Source: SZUA-442 sp963759175
Lineage (GTDB): Bacteria > Actinomycetota > Acidimicrobiia > Spongiisociales > UBA5794
Length of the DNA: 64,000 bases
Reading direction: 5' to 3'
Assembly (NCBI GenBank): GCA_963759175.1
Contig: CAVWXP010000015.1
Coordinates: 248,001-312,000, forward strand
Shown here: positions 53,023-62,524 of the stretch, one piece after another
How positions within the stretch are numbered: the stretch's first letter is position 1
Layout: every line of letters starts with the position of its first letter
Notes under the pieces: model-generated
The model's input: only the letters and a program-made list of their open reading frames with translations
Databases searched by the model: none
What the model was told of the DNA's origin: nothing
Translations under genes and position numbers: made by a program

Positions 53023-53028
53023 ACCCTA
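53023..53028 (-). promoter_or_regulatory. -10 box (TAGGGT) of the gene at 53016(-)
   Basis: Read on the minus strand, TAGGGT ends six bases before the ATG; leaderless pattern. Confidence 0.4.
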
Positions 53029-53125
53029 CGGTCGCATTGGCGGCACCGCATCGCTCGCCGCCGGTGATTCGAGCCCCGCCGGGGCGGGCTACGCTGCCAG
53101 CTCCTGACCCGGGAGGTGGATGGAC

Positions 53126-53317
53126 ATGGATGGGGACCGTATCGAGCAGCTGCTCGAGGACATCCTGATCGAACTGCGGGCACTCAACGACGTGACGGTG
53201 TGGGCAGCCAATCCCCGCGATCTCGGGAGGAGCTGGACCGCCGACAAGCGTGACGAGGTACTCGAACGCAAACGTGAGTACATGCGGCGCCAGATCGCCG
53301 GGTCCTCGGGCGAGTGA
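53126..53317 (+). CDS. Small hypothetical protein (63 aa)
   Basis: 63 residues, highly charged and probably alpha-helical: MDGDRIEQLLEDILIELRAL, then a basic tail (KRDEVLERKREYMRRQIAG). An ATG six bases earlier is in frame, but GGGAGG at 53111-53116 is spaced nine bases from the ATG at 53126. No known domain. TACGCT at about 53089-53094 may be its -10 box. Confidence 0.5.
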   Translation: MDGDRIEQLLEDILIELRALNDVTVWAANPRDLGRSWTADKRDEVLERKREYMRRQIAGSSGE

Positions 53318-53379
53318 TGTCTCGCTGCGCACCCGGGGGCGGCATCGGTGCCGGAGCGACGACCCTCACCATGTCGGCG

Positions 53380-53385
53380 TAGGCT
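53380..53385 (+). promoter_or_regulatory. -10 box (TAGGCT) of the small membrane protein and cutA
   Basis: TAGGCT ends six bases before the ATG at 53392. Confidence 0.4.
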
Positions 53386-53391
53386 GGTCGT

Positions 53392-53547
53392 ATGGAATCA
53401 CGCTGCACCAGGAGACGCATCATCGCGATGGTCGCCGTGGTCATCCTCGTCGCGATCGGGATCTCGCTCCTTCGCACGAGACGATCCGGCGACGCCAAGG
53501 TCCTCGCGACGAGCGACGATGCGACCGTCGAGGAGATCTTCACGTGA
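53392..53547 (+). CDS. Single-span membrane microprotein upstream of cutA
   Basis: 51 residues: a basic start (ESRCTRRR), one membrane helix (IIAMVAVVILVAIGISLL), then a basic anchor and an acidic tail ending VEEIFT. It is shorter than usual gene-calling limits. Support comes from its own TAGGCT box six bases upstream and from a four-base overlap (GTGA) with cutA, which makes it the likely first gene of a two-gene unit. Function unknown. Confidence 0.6.
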   Translation: MESRCTRRRIIAMVAVVILVAIGISLLRTRRSGDAKVLATSDDATVEEIFT

Positions 53548-53885
53548 AGGGTCCGGCTCCGGCACCCGTGCCGGAGGTGGTCATCGTGATGACGACCGAG
53601 GCGTCCGGCGACCTCGCCCGGTCGCTCGCGAGGAATCTCGTGGAGCGACGCGTCGCCGCATGTGCCTCCTTCAGCGAGCTCGGGTCCGTCTATCGGTGGA
53701 ATGGCGACATCGTCGAGGACGATGAGGTGCAGATCACCGTCAAGACGTCGCCGACATCCGTGGATGGCCTGGTGGCGGCCATCACCGAGCTCCACAGCTA
53801 CGACGTCCCCGAGATCCTCGTGCTCGAGGCGCAGGCTGCGGCCTCGTACGCAGCCTGGGTGTCCGGCGAGGTGGATCAGCCCTGA
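53544..53885 (+). CDS. cutA: Divalent-cation tolerance protein CutA
   Basis: 113 residues from a GTG, the standard CutA size. These small trimeric proteins have been tied to copper tolerance, though the biochemical role is unsettled. Motifs: VVIVMTTEASGDLARSLARN, VERRVAACASFSELGSVYRW, VQITVKTSP, and ELHSYDVPEILVLEA. Its stop overlaps the convergent ligD end by ten bases. Confidence 0.9.
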   Translation: MKGPAPAPVPEVVIVMTTEASGDLARSLARNLVERRVAACASFSELGSVYRWNGDIVEDDEVQITVKTSPTSVDGLVAAITELHSYDVPEILVLEAQAAASYAAWVSGEVDQP

Positions 53886-56500
53886 AGGCCCCTCGATAGG
53901 CGCTCGAGACCGGCGACGATGTCCGACGTATCGGACAGGATCGCGTGCAGGGGCTCCGATGCGAGCGATCGCAGCCGTCGCGGCACGGACCTGATCGTGT
54001 AGCCATCGACATCGAGCGATGAGGTCACCTCGGACCATCGCAACGGCGTCGACACGGTCGCCAAGGGAACGGGCCGCACACTGTAGGGAGCCACGATCAG
54101 CTTCCCCATGCCGTTCTGCAGGTGGTCGATGTATACGCGCCCGCCACGGTTCGCTGGCGCCCTCACGGTCGTGGCGATGTCGGGGTGGCGGGATTCGACG
54201 ACCTGGGCGATGAGAGCTCCGAGGAGCTTCTGGTGGTCGTAGCCCAGCGGGGGACCCATGGGGATGAGGACATGCAAGCCGGTCTTGCCGCTCGTCTTGG
54301 GGTAGGAGGGCAGGCCCATCTCGTCGCACAGCTCGCGGATGGCGCGGGCGATCGCCACGACCGATGAGAACGGTGCGTCCTTCGGGTCGAGATCGAGGAT
54401 GCACCAGTCGGGCGAGGTCAGGCTTCCGACCCTGCTTGCCCATACGTGGAGCGGGATGGACGCCAGGTTTGCGAGGTACCGCAACGTGTCGGCCTGCTCG
54501 ACGATGAAGTAGTTGTTGCCTGTGCCATCGTCCCGCTCGATCCACTCCGTACGGATCCACTCGGGGACGAAGTCGGGTGCGTTCTTCTGGAAGAACGACT
54601 TCCCGTTGATGCCGTCGGGATACCGATCGAGCACCAGGGGGCGATCGGCGATGAGGGGCAACAGGTGGTCTGCGACCGCTCCGTAGTAGTCGATCAGGTC
54701 TGACTTCGTGAATCCTTGCTGGGGCCACAGCACCTTGTCGGGGTTCGTCACGACCACGCTCCGGTCGTCGCCGACGACGGGAGCGGGCGGTTCGTGGACA
54801 GGATCGTCGTTGTCGTCGAGGTTGGCGAGGGCACCAACGTCGATGGCTCCCCACGACAAGGCGACGGGTTGTCGGAGGTGTCCGTCCCCGGTCATCTCCT
54901 TGTACCTCACCACGACCGCGATCGTGGGCGTGACGGCAACATCGCCCTGCCCCTCCGGCAGGGGACATGCAGCGACGTCGGTTCGGTGCTCTTCGAGGAT
55001 CGAGATCAGGTCCGCGAGATCCGACTCGGACAGGCCGGAACCGACCCGTCCCACGTACGAGAGCGCGTCGTTGCGGTACGCGGCACACAGCAGCGACCCG
55101 AGCGCCTCTCGGGAGCCCTTTCCCGGTGCGTACCCGACCACAGCGAAGGTGTCGGTGTGGTCCGCGCGTACCTTCTTCCATGCCGACGATCGACCCGAGA
55201 CGTAGTACGAGGATGCATCCTTGGCGACGATGCCCTCGAGGCCCATGGCAACGACCTGTTCATGCATCGCCTCGCCACGCTCTTCGATGTGGTCGGTGTA
55301 CCGCAACGGCCCGATGTTCGGTACGACCGTCGAGAGGGCCTCCTTGCGGAGACGCAACGGCACGGTACGCAGATCCAGGCCGTCGCAGCTGATGAGGTCG
55401 AAGGCGAAGTACGTCGCGGGCGTCTGCGCGGCGGCGCGTGCGACCTCGAATCGGTTGGTGAGTCGTGCCCGGCGTTGGAGCCCGGCGAAACTCGGATGTC
55501 CTGCATCGTCGAGGATGACCACCTCACCGTCGAGGAGCAGGTGATCGTACGGGAGGCGGCGGAGTGCCTCTGCGAGGTCGGGGAAGACCGCCGTGGCATC
55601 GGTTCCCGAGCGGTAGCGGAGGGTCACCCTCCGTCGATCCTTCTCCGCGATCAATCGGTAGCCGTCGTACTTCAACTCGAAGAGCCATCCGCTGCGGGAG
55701 AACGGGATGTCGGCGACCGAGGCCAGCATCGGCACGAACCCGGCTCCCGCGACCGAGCCCACCGCTCCGTGGTCCGCTGCGATGCGGTGGACGACCGCCC
55801 CTGGTCGGACATCGGTGGTGAGGTCCTCGAGCGAGCGGCCGGTGTACACCGAGTGTCCATCGAGGTCCTCGGGGGTCGACGTGTGCCATCCGTCCGCCTT
55901 CTTGATGAGCAACCAATCGCCGGGGTCCTTCTTCATCTGGACGAGTGTCCATTGCCCCGAAACCCTGTGGCCGCTCAGGGTGAACAGCAGCTTTCCCTTG
56001 GCGAGGCCGGTTTCCGGATCCTCGTCCCAGGTGAGGGCGCCGCGATCCCAGACGATCATGGGTCCGGCTCCGTACTCGCCGGCAGGAATGACGCCCTCGA
56101 AGTCGGCGTACTCGAGGGGATGGTCCTCGGTTCGTGCGGCGAATCGTTTCACCGAGGGATCGAGGGATGGGCCCTGTGGCACGGCCCACGACAGGAGGAC
56201 ACCGTCGTGTTCGAGCCGCACGTCGTAGTGGAGGCGGGTCGCACCGTGCTTCTGGACGACGAACACGCCGCCTGCACCGTGGGATGCTTCACCGCCGGAT
56301 AGAGCGATGGGCCGGGTGGGTATGGCGCACGACAACAGGATGGGGTGGTACTCGAGCGGTGTAATGGAGGGTGGTGGCATCAGTGTTTCTGGATGACGAA
56401 TGATGGGCTGCTCGCCACCGAACGGCTCGGGTGTGCGGTCGGCCGACCGTTTCGCCCGATAGGCGGCAAGTCGGTCCAGCGGTCTTTCGTCGTCCGGCAT
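53876..56500 (-). CDS. ligD: ATP-dependent DNA ligase D (3'-phosphoesterase, ligase, polymerase)
   Basis: 874 residues. Central enzyme of bacterial non-homologous end joining. Domain order is phosphoesterase (about 75-205, with FVVQKHGATRLHYDVRLE and EYADFEGVIPAGEYGAGPM), ligase (about 250-550, nucleotidyl lysine K277 in ELKYDGYRL and LLLDGEVVILDD), and primase-polymerase (about 590-865, with VTNPDKVLWPQQGFTKSDLI, SFFQKNAPDF and catalytic DLDPKD). This is the Pseudomonas-like order, not the mycobacterial polymerase-first order. The long frame to 56839 is rejected; ATG 56500 lies seven bases after a minus-strand TACCAT. Divergent from ku. Confidence 0.95.
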   Translation of the reverse strand: MPDDERPLDRLAAYRAKRSADRTPEPFGGEQPIIRHPETLMPPPSITPLEYHPILLSCAIPTRPIALSGGEASHGAGGVFVVQKHGATRLHYDVRLEHDGVLLSWAVPQGPSLDPSVKRFAARTEDHPLEYADFEGVIPAGEYGAGPMIVWDRGALTWDEDPETGLAKGKLLFTLSGHRVSGQWTLVQMKKDPGDWLLIKKADGWHTSTPEDLDGHSVYTGRSLEDLTTDVRPGAVVHRIAADHGAVGSVAGAGFVPMLASVADIPFSRSGWLFELKYDGYRLIAEKDRRRVTLRYRSGTDATAVFPDLAEALRRLPYDHLLLDGEVVILDDAGHPSFAGLQRRARLTNRFEVARAAAQTPATYFAFDLISCDGLDLRTVPLRLRKEALSTVVPNIGPLRYTDHIEERGEAMHEQVVAMGLEGIVAKDASSYYVSGRSSAWKKVRADHTDTFAVVGYAPGKGSREALGSLLCAAYRNDALSYVGRVGSGLSESDLADLISILEEHRTDVAACPLPEGQGDVAVTPTIAVVVRYKEMTGDGHLRQPVALSWGAIDVGALANLDDNDDPVHEPPAPVVGDDRSVVVTNPDKVLWPQQGFTKSDLIDYYGAVADHLLPLIADRPLVLDRYPDGINGKSFFQKNAPDFVPEWIRTEWIERDDGTGNNYFIVEQADTLRYLANLASIPLHVWASRVGSLTSPDWCILDLDPKDAPFSSVVAIARAIRELCDEMGLPSYPKTSGKTGLHVLIPMGPPLGYDHQKLLGALIAQVVESRHPDIATTVRAPANRGGRVYIDHLQNGMGKLIVAPYSVRPVPLATVSTPLRWSEVTSSLDVDGYTIRSVPRRLRSLASEPLHAILSDTSDIVAGLERLSRGLQG

Positions 56501-56507
56501 TCGACCG

Positions 56508-56513
56508 ATGGTA
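56508..56513 (-). promoter_or_regulatory. -10 box (TACCAT) of leaderless ligD
   Basis: Minus-strand TACCAT ends seven bases before the ligD ATG at 56500. Confidence 0.45.
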
Positions 56514-56654
56514 GATCTGTGGGGGTGGGCGACCCAGCGTGGCATCGACGCACGGTGATCGCACGGGCATCGACGGCGCAGTCGGGCTGCGAGATCTGGG
56601 GCGAGAGTGCTGACATGCACGGTGTGCCGAGGTACTGAACACCATTCGCAAGCA

Positions 56655-56683
56655 GTGACAGGTTTCGCGTTCTGTGGTATACA
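56655..56683 (+). promoter_or_regulatory. Promoter of ku (GTGACA-17-TATACA)
   Basis: GTGACA (56655-56660) and TATACA (56678-56683) are 17 bases apart. The ku mRNA would have a leader of about 25 bases with GAGGAC before the ATG, unlike its leaderless partner ligD. Confidence 0.5.
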
Positions 56684-56714
56684 GGTTGCTCCCGACGCCC
56701 CCTGCGAGGACGAC

Positions 56715-57563
56715 ATGGCTCGACCCATTGCAACAGGAACGATCAGCTTCGGCCTGGTAGCGATCCCCGTGAAGCTGTTCTCGACCAACGAGTCGGACAC
56801 ACGGATCACGCTGAATTCGATCCACGAGTCGTGCGGCACGAGGGTTCGGCAACAGTTCTACTGCCCGACCGACGAGGTCGTCGTCACGCGCGATGAGATG
56901 GTCAAGGGCTACCAGTTCGCACGGGACCAGTACGTGATCTTCACACCGGATGAGCTCAAGGCGATGGAGCTCGCTCCCACCCAGTCCATCGACATCAAGG
57001 AGTTCGTGCCCCTCGCCGAGGTCGACCCGCTGTTCTACGAGAAGGCCTACTACCTCGGGCCGGACAAGGGGGGAGCGAAACCGTATGCGCTCTTGTCTGA
57101 GGCCATGAAGTCGACGGGTCGTGCCGCCCTCGCGCGGTATGCCGCGCGAGGCAAGGACTACCTGGTCCTGTTGCGTCCCTTCCAGGGCGGGATCCTCATG
57201 CAGCAGCTTCGATACACCGACGAGATCCGGGCGTTCGACGACATCGACCTCGGTGACGCCGCGGTGGACCCGGCTGAGCTCCAGCTCGCTGAGCAACTCG
57301 TCGCCCAGATCGCGAGCGACACGTTCGCCCCCGAGGCGTACGGGGACGGTGTGCGCGCTCAGATGCTCGAGGCGATCGAGCAGAAGGTGGCGGGCCAGGA
57401 GATGACGTTCGCCCCCAAGGAGGAGCCGAAGGCCAAGGTGATCGACATCATGGAGGCCCTCAAGGCGAGCCTCGGTGAGACCTCGGACGACACGGCCGAG
57501 CGCAAGCCTGCGAAGAAGGCATCGTCGTCACCGGCGAAGAAGCGGGCGAGTTCCAAGAAGTAG
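56715..57563 (+). CDS. ku: Non-homologous end-joining protein Ku
   Basis: 282 residues. Homodimeric ring that binds DNA ends and recruits LigD. ARPIATGTISFGLVAIPVKL is the classical start, followed by RVRQQFYCPTDEVVVTRDEM, IKEFVPLAEVDPLFYEKAYY, GRAALARYAARGKDYLVLLR, and the core end MTFAPKEE. A Lys/Ala/Ser-rich tail (KPAKKASSSPAKKRASSKK) resembles the DNA-binding extended C-terminus of actinobacterial Ku. ATG 56715 is used; the frame is open further upstream to 56607. Confidence 0.96.
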   Translation: MARPIATGTISFGLVAIPVKLFSTNESDTRITLNSIHESCGTRVRQQFYCPTDEVVVTRDEMVKGYQFARDQYVIFTPDELKAMELAPTQSIDIKEFVPLAEVDPLFYEKAYYLGPDKGGAKPYALLSEAMKSTGRAALARYAARGKDYLVLLRPFQGGILMQQLRYTDEIRAFDDIDLGDAAVDPAELQLAEQLVAQIASDTFAPEAYGDGVRAQMLEAIEQKVAGQEMTFAPKEEPKAKVIDIMEALKASLGETSDDTAERKPAKKASSSPAKKRASSKK

Positions 57564-57574
57564 CGAACGGGCCG

Positions 57575-57580
57575 TACGAT
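57575..57580 (+). promoter_or_regulatory. -10 box (TACGAT) of the MerR-TPR gene
   Basis: TACGAT ends seven bases before the ATG at 57588 and just after the ku stop, so the gene can be expressed independently of ku. Confidence 0.4.
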
Positions 57581-57587
57581 CCAACGC

Positions 57588-58439
57588 ATGGCAGACACCA
57601 CGCCTGCGGACGCTGCCCAGACCTACACGGTGCTCGAGATCGCCGGGCTCCTCGACATGCCGGCCCGAACGGTGCGGGTGCTCGTCGCCGAGGGCATCGT
57701 TCATCCCCGCCGCACCGACCGGGGGAAGTATCGGTTCTCGTTCACTGATCTCGTCGCGTTGCGTTCCATTGCCGACCTCGTGCACGCAGGTGTCAGGGTG
57801 GCGCGGATTCGCTCTGCCGTTGCCGAGCTGCGGACGCAACTCCCCGAAGATGTGGACCTGTCCGCGGCGAGCCTCGACGCACAGGGTCGCAGGGTCGTGG
57901 CGAGCCTCGACGGTACGACGTGGGAGCCCGAGTCCGGCCAGACCGTGCTGACCTTCGATGTCGGGGATGTGCGCGCCGAGGCGGACAGGATCACGCTGGC
58001 GCGCCCCGTTGGTGAACCGGAGGGCGACGACGCCCGGGCCTGGTCGGCGTGGGCCGACGCCGTCGAGGACGATGATCCCATCGCAGCGGAGGACGCCTAC
58101 CGGCGTGCGATCGCCGCGGATCCGACCCTTGCGGAGGCACATCTGAACCTCGGCCGACTCCTGCATGCGGGCGGGGCCGTGAGCGACGCGCTCGACGAGT
58201 ACCTGGCAGCGCTGGCCCTCGATCCCGACGATCCGACGGCCGCGTTCAACGTCGGGGTGGCCTATGACGACCTTCGGGACGACGCGCGGGCCGTCGATGC
58301 CTATGAACGCGCCCTGGAACTTGCCCCCCGATTTGCCGATGCGCAGTTCAACCTCGCCGCGGTGTACGAGAGGATGGGTCGCCAGGATCTCGCGATCCGG
58401 CACCTTCGCGCCTACCGGGACCTGATCGACGGGCGGTGA
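57588..58439 (+). CDS. MerR-type DNA-binding domain fused to TPR repeats
   Basis: 283 residues. N-terminus: a MerR-like winged helix (YTVLEIAGLLDMPARTVRVL, then VHPRRTDRGKYRFSFTDLVA and a helix that ends RIRSAVAELRTQL). A middle linker (about 85-145) is beta-like. The C-terminal third has about three tetratricopeptide repeats (AEDAYRRAIAADPTLAEAHL, ALDEYLAALALDPDDPTAAF, AVDAYERALELAPRFADAQF). TPR parts bind protein partners, so this may be a regulator controlled by protein contact. It follows ku by 24 bases and might respond to DNA ends or be unrelated; sequence does not say. Confidence 0.78.
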   Translation: MADTTPADAAQTYTVLEIAGLLDMPARTVRVLVAEGIVHPRRTDRGKYRFSFTDLVALRSIADLVHAGVRVARIRSAVAELRTQLPEDVDLSAASLDAQGRRVVASLDGTTWEPESGQTVLTFDVGDVRAEADRITLARPVGEPEGDDARAWSAWADAVEDDDPIAAEDAYRRAIAADPTLAEAHLNLGRLLHAGGAVSDALDEYLAALALDPDDPTAAFNVGVAYDDLRDDARAVDAYERALELAPRFADAQFNLAAVYERMGRQDLAIRHLRAYRDLIDGR

Positions 58440-58462
58440 CCACGGGCGTCGCCCCTTCGCGC

Positions 58463-60415
58463 CTAGACCACGCCGGAGATGAGCAGGAGGCCGACGAAGA
58501 CGACGGCGTACGCGGCGATACCGCCCCCCACGACGAGACCGCGCAGCCATGCAGGGATCTGTGAGCGGCCGACGATGAAGTATGCGATGACGCCGATGAT
58601 CGGGATGAGGAGGATGACGAAGAACCAGAGGATCACCATGCCTCGTGCCATGTCGTCGGCTCGCCGCACCATGTCCCAGATGGCGAGCGCGATCCATGCC
58701 CCCACCAGTGCAAGTGGCAGGAAGTACGCCCAGACGCTGAAGATGAACGTCCACACGGTGGGTTCGGTGACGGGTATGCCTGACACGACGATCTCCTTCC
58801 CGCGGATCTCGACGCCCTCCGGGAGGGTCGGCGTCTCGATCGCACGCAGATCTGGTTTCTCGAACACTTCGAATGCAGGTGTGGGCGTAGCCGTCTCCGC
58901 GTCGGGCATGACCTCCTGGGGCCCTGGCGCCGGCCAGATACGGTGATCCGAGCCGGCGGGCACGCCGTTGGATCCATCGGCCTGGGCGCCCATGAGGAAG
59001 AACAGCGTCCCGAGGTCCATCTGGAAAGGCAGGTTGATGCCATCACACGAGTGATACAGCGTCATCAGGGGTGGATAGTTCCAACTCGACGCGAGGTTTC
59101 CCTCGAAGCAGTTGCCCTTCGAGAGTGGGCCGACGAGCCCCATGTCGCCGACGCCCGTGCCGGCAATCGTGTTGTCACGGACCGTGTTGTCCGAGGCCCA
59201 CCAGATGTTCTTGTCCGGGAGGACGTTGGTGACGATGCCGAACCGATCGTGGTTCACCACGAGGTTCTTCTCCACGACATCGCCCTCGCCACCCGCGAGG
59301 ACGATCCCCTCACCCCACGCCAGACGTGCGAGGCCTTTGGTCGGTGCGTCCGCATTGTTGTTGTTGAGGACGAGGTTCCCCCCGATGTAGACCTCGCGGT
59401 GGGGCGGGTACAGCTCGGAGTCGAGCGAGTTGGGGGCGACACCACCCATGTTGTCGGCGAAGTAGTTGTCGATGAGGTACAGATCCCCACCGGCATTGGT
59501 CCCCGAGTACGCCAGTCCGTTCTCCACCGATACGGAGTCCACGACGACGGCGTCGCACGGATAGCACTGGCCGATGTAGATGCCAGAATCCCTGCTGCCC
59601 GACGCGTAGACGTGGTCGAGGAGGCCGTCGACGGAATCGAAGGCGTAGATGCCGTAGTCGCCCATGTTGTGCGCCGTGATGTATGAGCCCCGATAGCCCT
59701 CGACCCCGGTCCAGTAGAAGCCGTTCACCTCGTAGTTGCGGGCGGTGATGTTCTCGATCGCCACCGCATCGGCGACCACGTGGAAGCCATTCGAGAGCTC
59801 GAAGCCTCCGTCGAGGATGGTCGTATTGCGGTCCTCGCCGCGAATGATCAACGAGGGCGTGCGGACCGTCACCGTCTCGTTGTACACACCGGAGCGGATG
59901 AAGATCATGTCGCCGGGTGCCGCCGCGTCGACGCCGGCCTGGATGGTGGCGTGGTCGTCAGGGATCGTGATGGTGTTGCCGGACCACGTCTCGGCCGGTG
60001 GCGTGTCGTCGGGCTGGGGTCGCTCGTACTCGGGGATGTCGCCGACGATGACGTAGCCGGCCATGCCCCCGCCCTCGGCGTCGCCGTGGAAGGTGCAGAA
60101 GTACGGGACGACGCCTGCCTCGTCGAATGTGCGCTCGTAGCGTGCTCCGCGCTCCATCACGAGCGGCGACTCCCACGAGCCGTCCGAGGCGAAGACGTTG
60201 TGGGGGTTGTCTCCCACCATCAGCCACTCGATGGTGCCACCCACGGGGATCTCCACGATGGCCTCGTCGAAGGCGTCGTCGTATCCGAAGACCTGGGTGG
60301 CTCCCGGGTTGGCGGTTTCAGCGCCATCGGAGCCGCACGCAGCGACGACGAGGGACAGCACGAACACCCCGAGCAGGGTGGCGCCGATGCGGAGTCTCCT
60401 GTGTCCCGTTCCCAC
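58463..60415 (-). CDS. Cupredoxin/beta-helix lipoprotein with C-terminal PLDc_N-type membrane segment
   Basis: 650 residues from a GTG at 60415 that follows a minus-strand TAGGGT by seven bases; a longer frame to 60511 exists. Lipoprotein signal with lipobox VVAAC (C27). Residues 40-125 form a blue-copper domain with ligands H72 (NPHNVF), C107 and H110 (YFCTFHGD) and M118 (GGMAGYV). From about 150 to 480 there are right-handed beta-helix repeats like NosD/PbH1 (ATIQAGVDAAAPGDMIFIRS, then Asn/Gly/Asp-rich turns). The C-terminal 100 residues carry three or four helices with IAYFIVGRSQIPAW, matching phospholipase D N-terminal-type membrane modules. Role unknown; it may be a surface copper protein or part of a redox or glycan system. 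Confidence 0.82.
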   Translation of the reverse strand: MGTGHRRLRIGATLLGVFVLSLVVAACGSDGAETANPGATQVFGYDDAFDEAIVEIPVGGTIEWLMVGDNPHNVFASDGSWESPLVMERGARYERTFDEAGVVPYFCTFHGDAEGGGMAGYVIVGDIPEYERPQPDDTPPAETWSGNTITIPDDHATIQAGVDAAAPGDMIFIRSGVYNETVTVRTPSLIIRGEDRNTTILDGGFELSNGFHVVADAVAIENITARNYEVNGFYWTGVEGYRGSYITAHNMGDYGIYAFDSVDGLLDHVYASGSRDSGIYIGQCYPCDAVVVDSVSVENGLAYSGTNAGGDLYLIDNYFADNMGGVAPNSLDSELYPPHREVYIGGNLVLNNNNADAPTKGLARLAWGEGIVLAGGEGDVVEKNLVVNHDRFGIVTNVLPDKNIWWASDNTVRDNTIAGTGVGDMGLVGPLSKGNCFEGNLASSWNYPPLMTLYHSCDGINLPFQMDLGTLFFLMGAQADGSNGVPAGSDHRIWPAPGPQEVMPDAETATPTPAFEVFEKPDLRAIETPTLPEGVEIRGKEIVVSGIPVTEPTVWTFIFSVWAYFLPLALVGAWIALAIWDMVRRADDMARGMVILWFFVILLIPIIGVIAYFIVGRSQIPAWLRGLVVGGGIAAYAVVFVGLLLISGVV

Positions 60416-60422
60416 GGCGGGC

Positions 60423-60428
60423 ACCCTA
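60423..60428 (-). promoter_or_regulatory. -10 box (TAGGGT) of the cupredoxin/beta-helix gene
   Basis: Minus-strand TAGGGT ends seven bases before the GTG at 60415 and supports that start. Confidence 0.4.
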
Positions 60429-60575
60429 GCCGCAGGGGTACTACGGCGCTCGGAACGGTGTGCCCCGACGCCACCGCGGCTTCTCCGATGAATCCGATGG
60501 GGGAGTGGCACTAGTGGTCGTGCCGTGATTGAATATCAGGTACATCGCTTCCACAGCGATGCGGAGCAGAACGAG

Positions 60576-60604
60576 TTGCACTAACTCTCGTAGTGGTGTA
60601 CCTT
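60576..60604 (+). promoter_or_regulatory. Candidate rRNA operon promoter (TTGCAC-17-TACCTT)
   Basis: TTGCAC (60576-60581) and TACCTT (60599-60604) with 17 bases between, about 390 bases before 16S. Best match in the region; a second start further down is possible. Confidence 0.5.
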
Positions 60605-60706
60605 TCCGCTTCTGCCGGTTGCGACCGGCGATCGTCGCTCGCTCTGAGCGACGGGACACTGTGAGGCCCCTGTGTGAGCGTTGGAAGACGCCCCGCGCAG
60701 GATCCG

Positions 60707-60720
60707 GGCTCCTTGACAAC
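60707..60720 (+). promoter_or_regulatory. boxA-like antitermination element in rRNA leader
   Basis: GGCTCCTTGACAAC resembles the rRNA boxA/nut consensus and is matched by a similar element before 23S at 62743-62756. Confidence 0.4.
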
Positions 60721-60995
60721 TGAACAGTGCGTCGATCGTGCGCCGGAAGGCGGATGATCGAGATTGACAGGCGCTTGCCACGAGACCAAACAACTGGGCG
60801 GTCGAACGGCAGGCGTATCAACGTCCATCAGACCGACCACGTGCGGGTTCGCCCGTGTCGCGGAAGGAACGATGGTCGTACAAGCCACGGTCACACATCA
60901 AGAGGACCCCCGTCCTTCGTGTGATCGCATCCTTTTGAGGGATGAACAAACTCCTGGTCCACCATCGTGTGGACACAGGATCATTCCCATCGGAT

Positions 60996-62524
<1,529 letters not shown>

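Larger units (their letters stand above)
60429..60995 (+). other. Gene-free region: rRNA operon promoter and leader
   Basis: No convincing protein gene is present; the open frames across it have atypical composition. It contains an rRNA promoter candidate (60576-60604), small inverted repeats (for example 60544-60560, ATCGCT/AGCGAT), and a boxA-like element (60707-60720). A leader of about 390 bases runs to 16S. Confidence 0.7.

Noticed and set aside
53184..55181. A 665-codon minus-strand frame overlapping ligD in another frame
   Set aside because: It runs in the same direction as ligD but out of frame; ligD has all catalytic motifs in its own frame.
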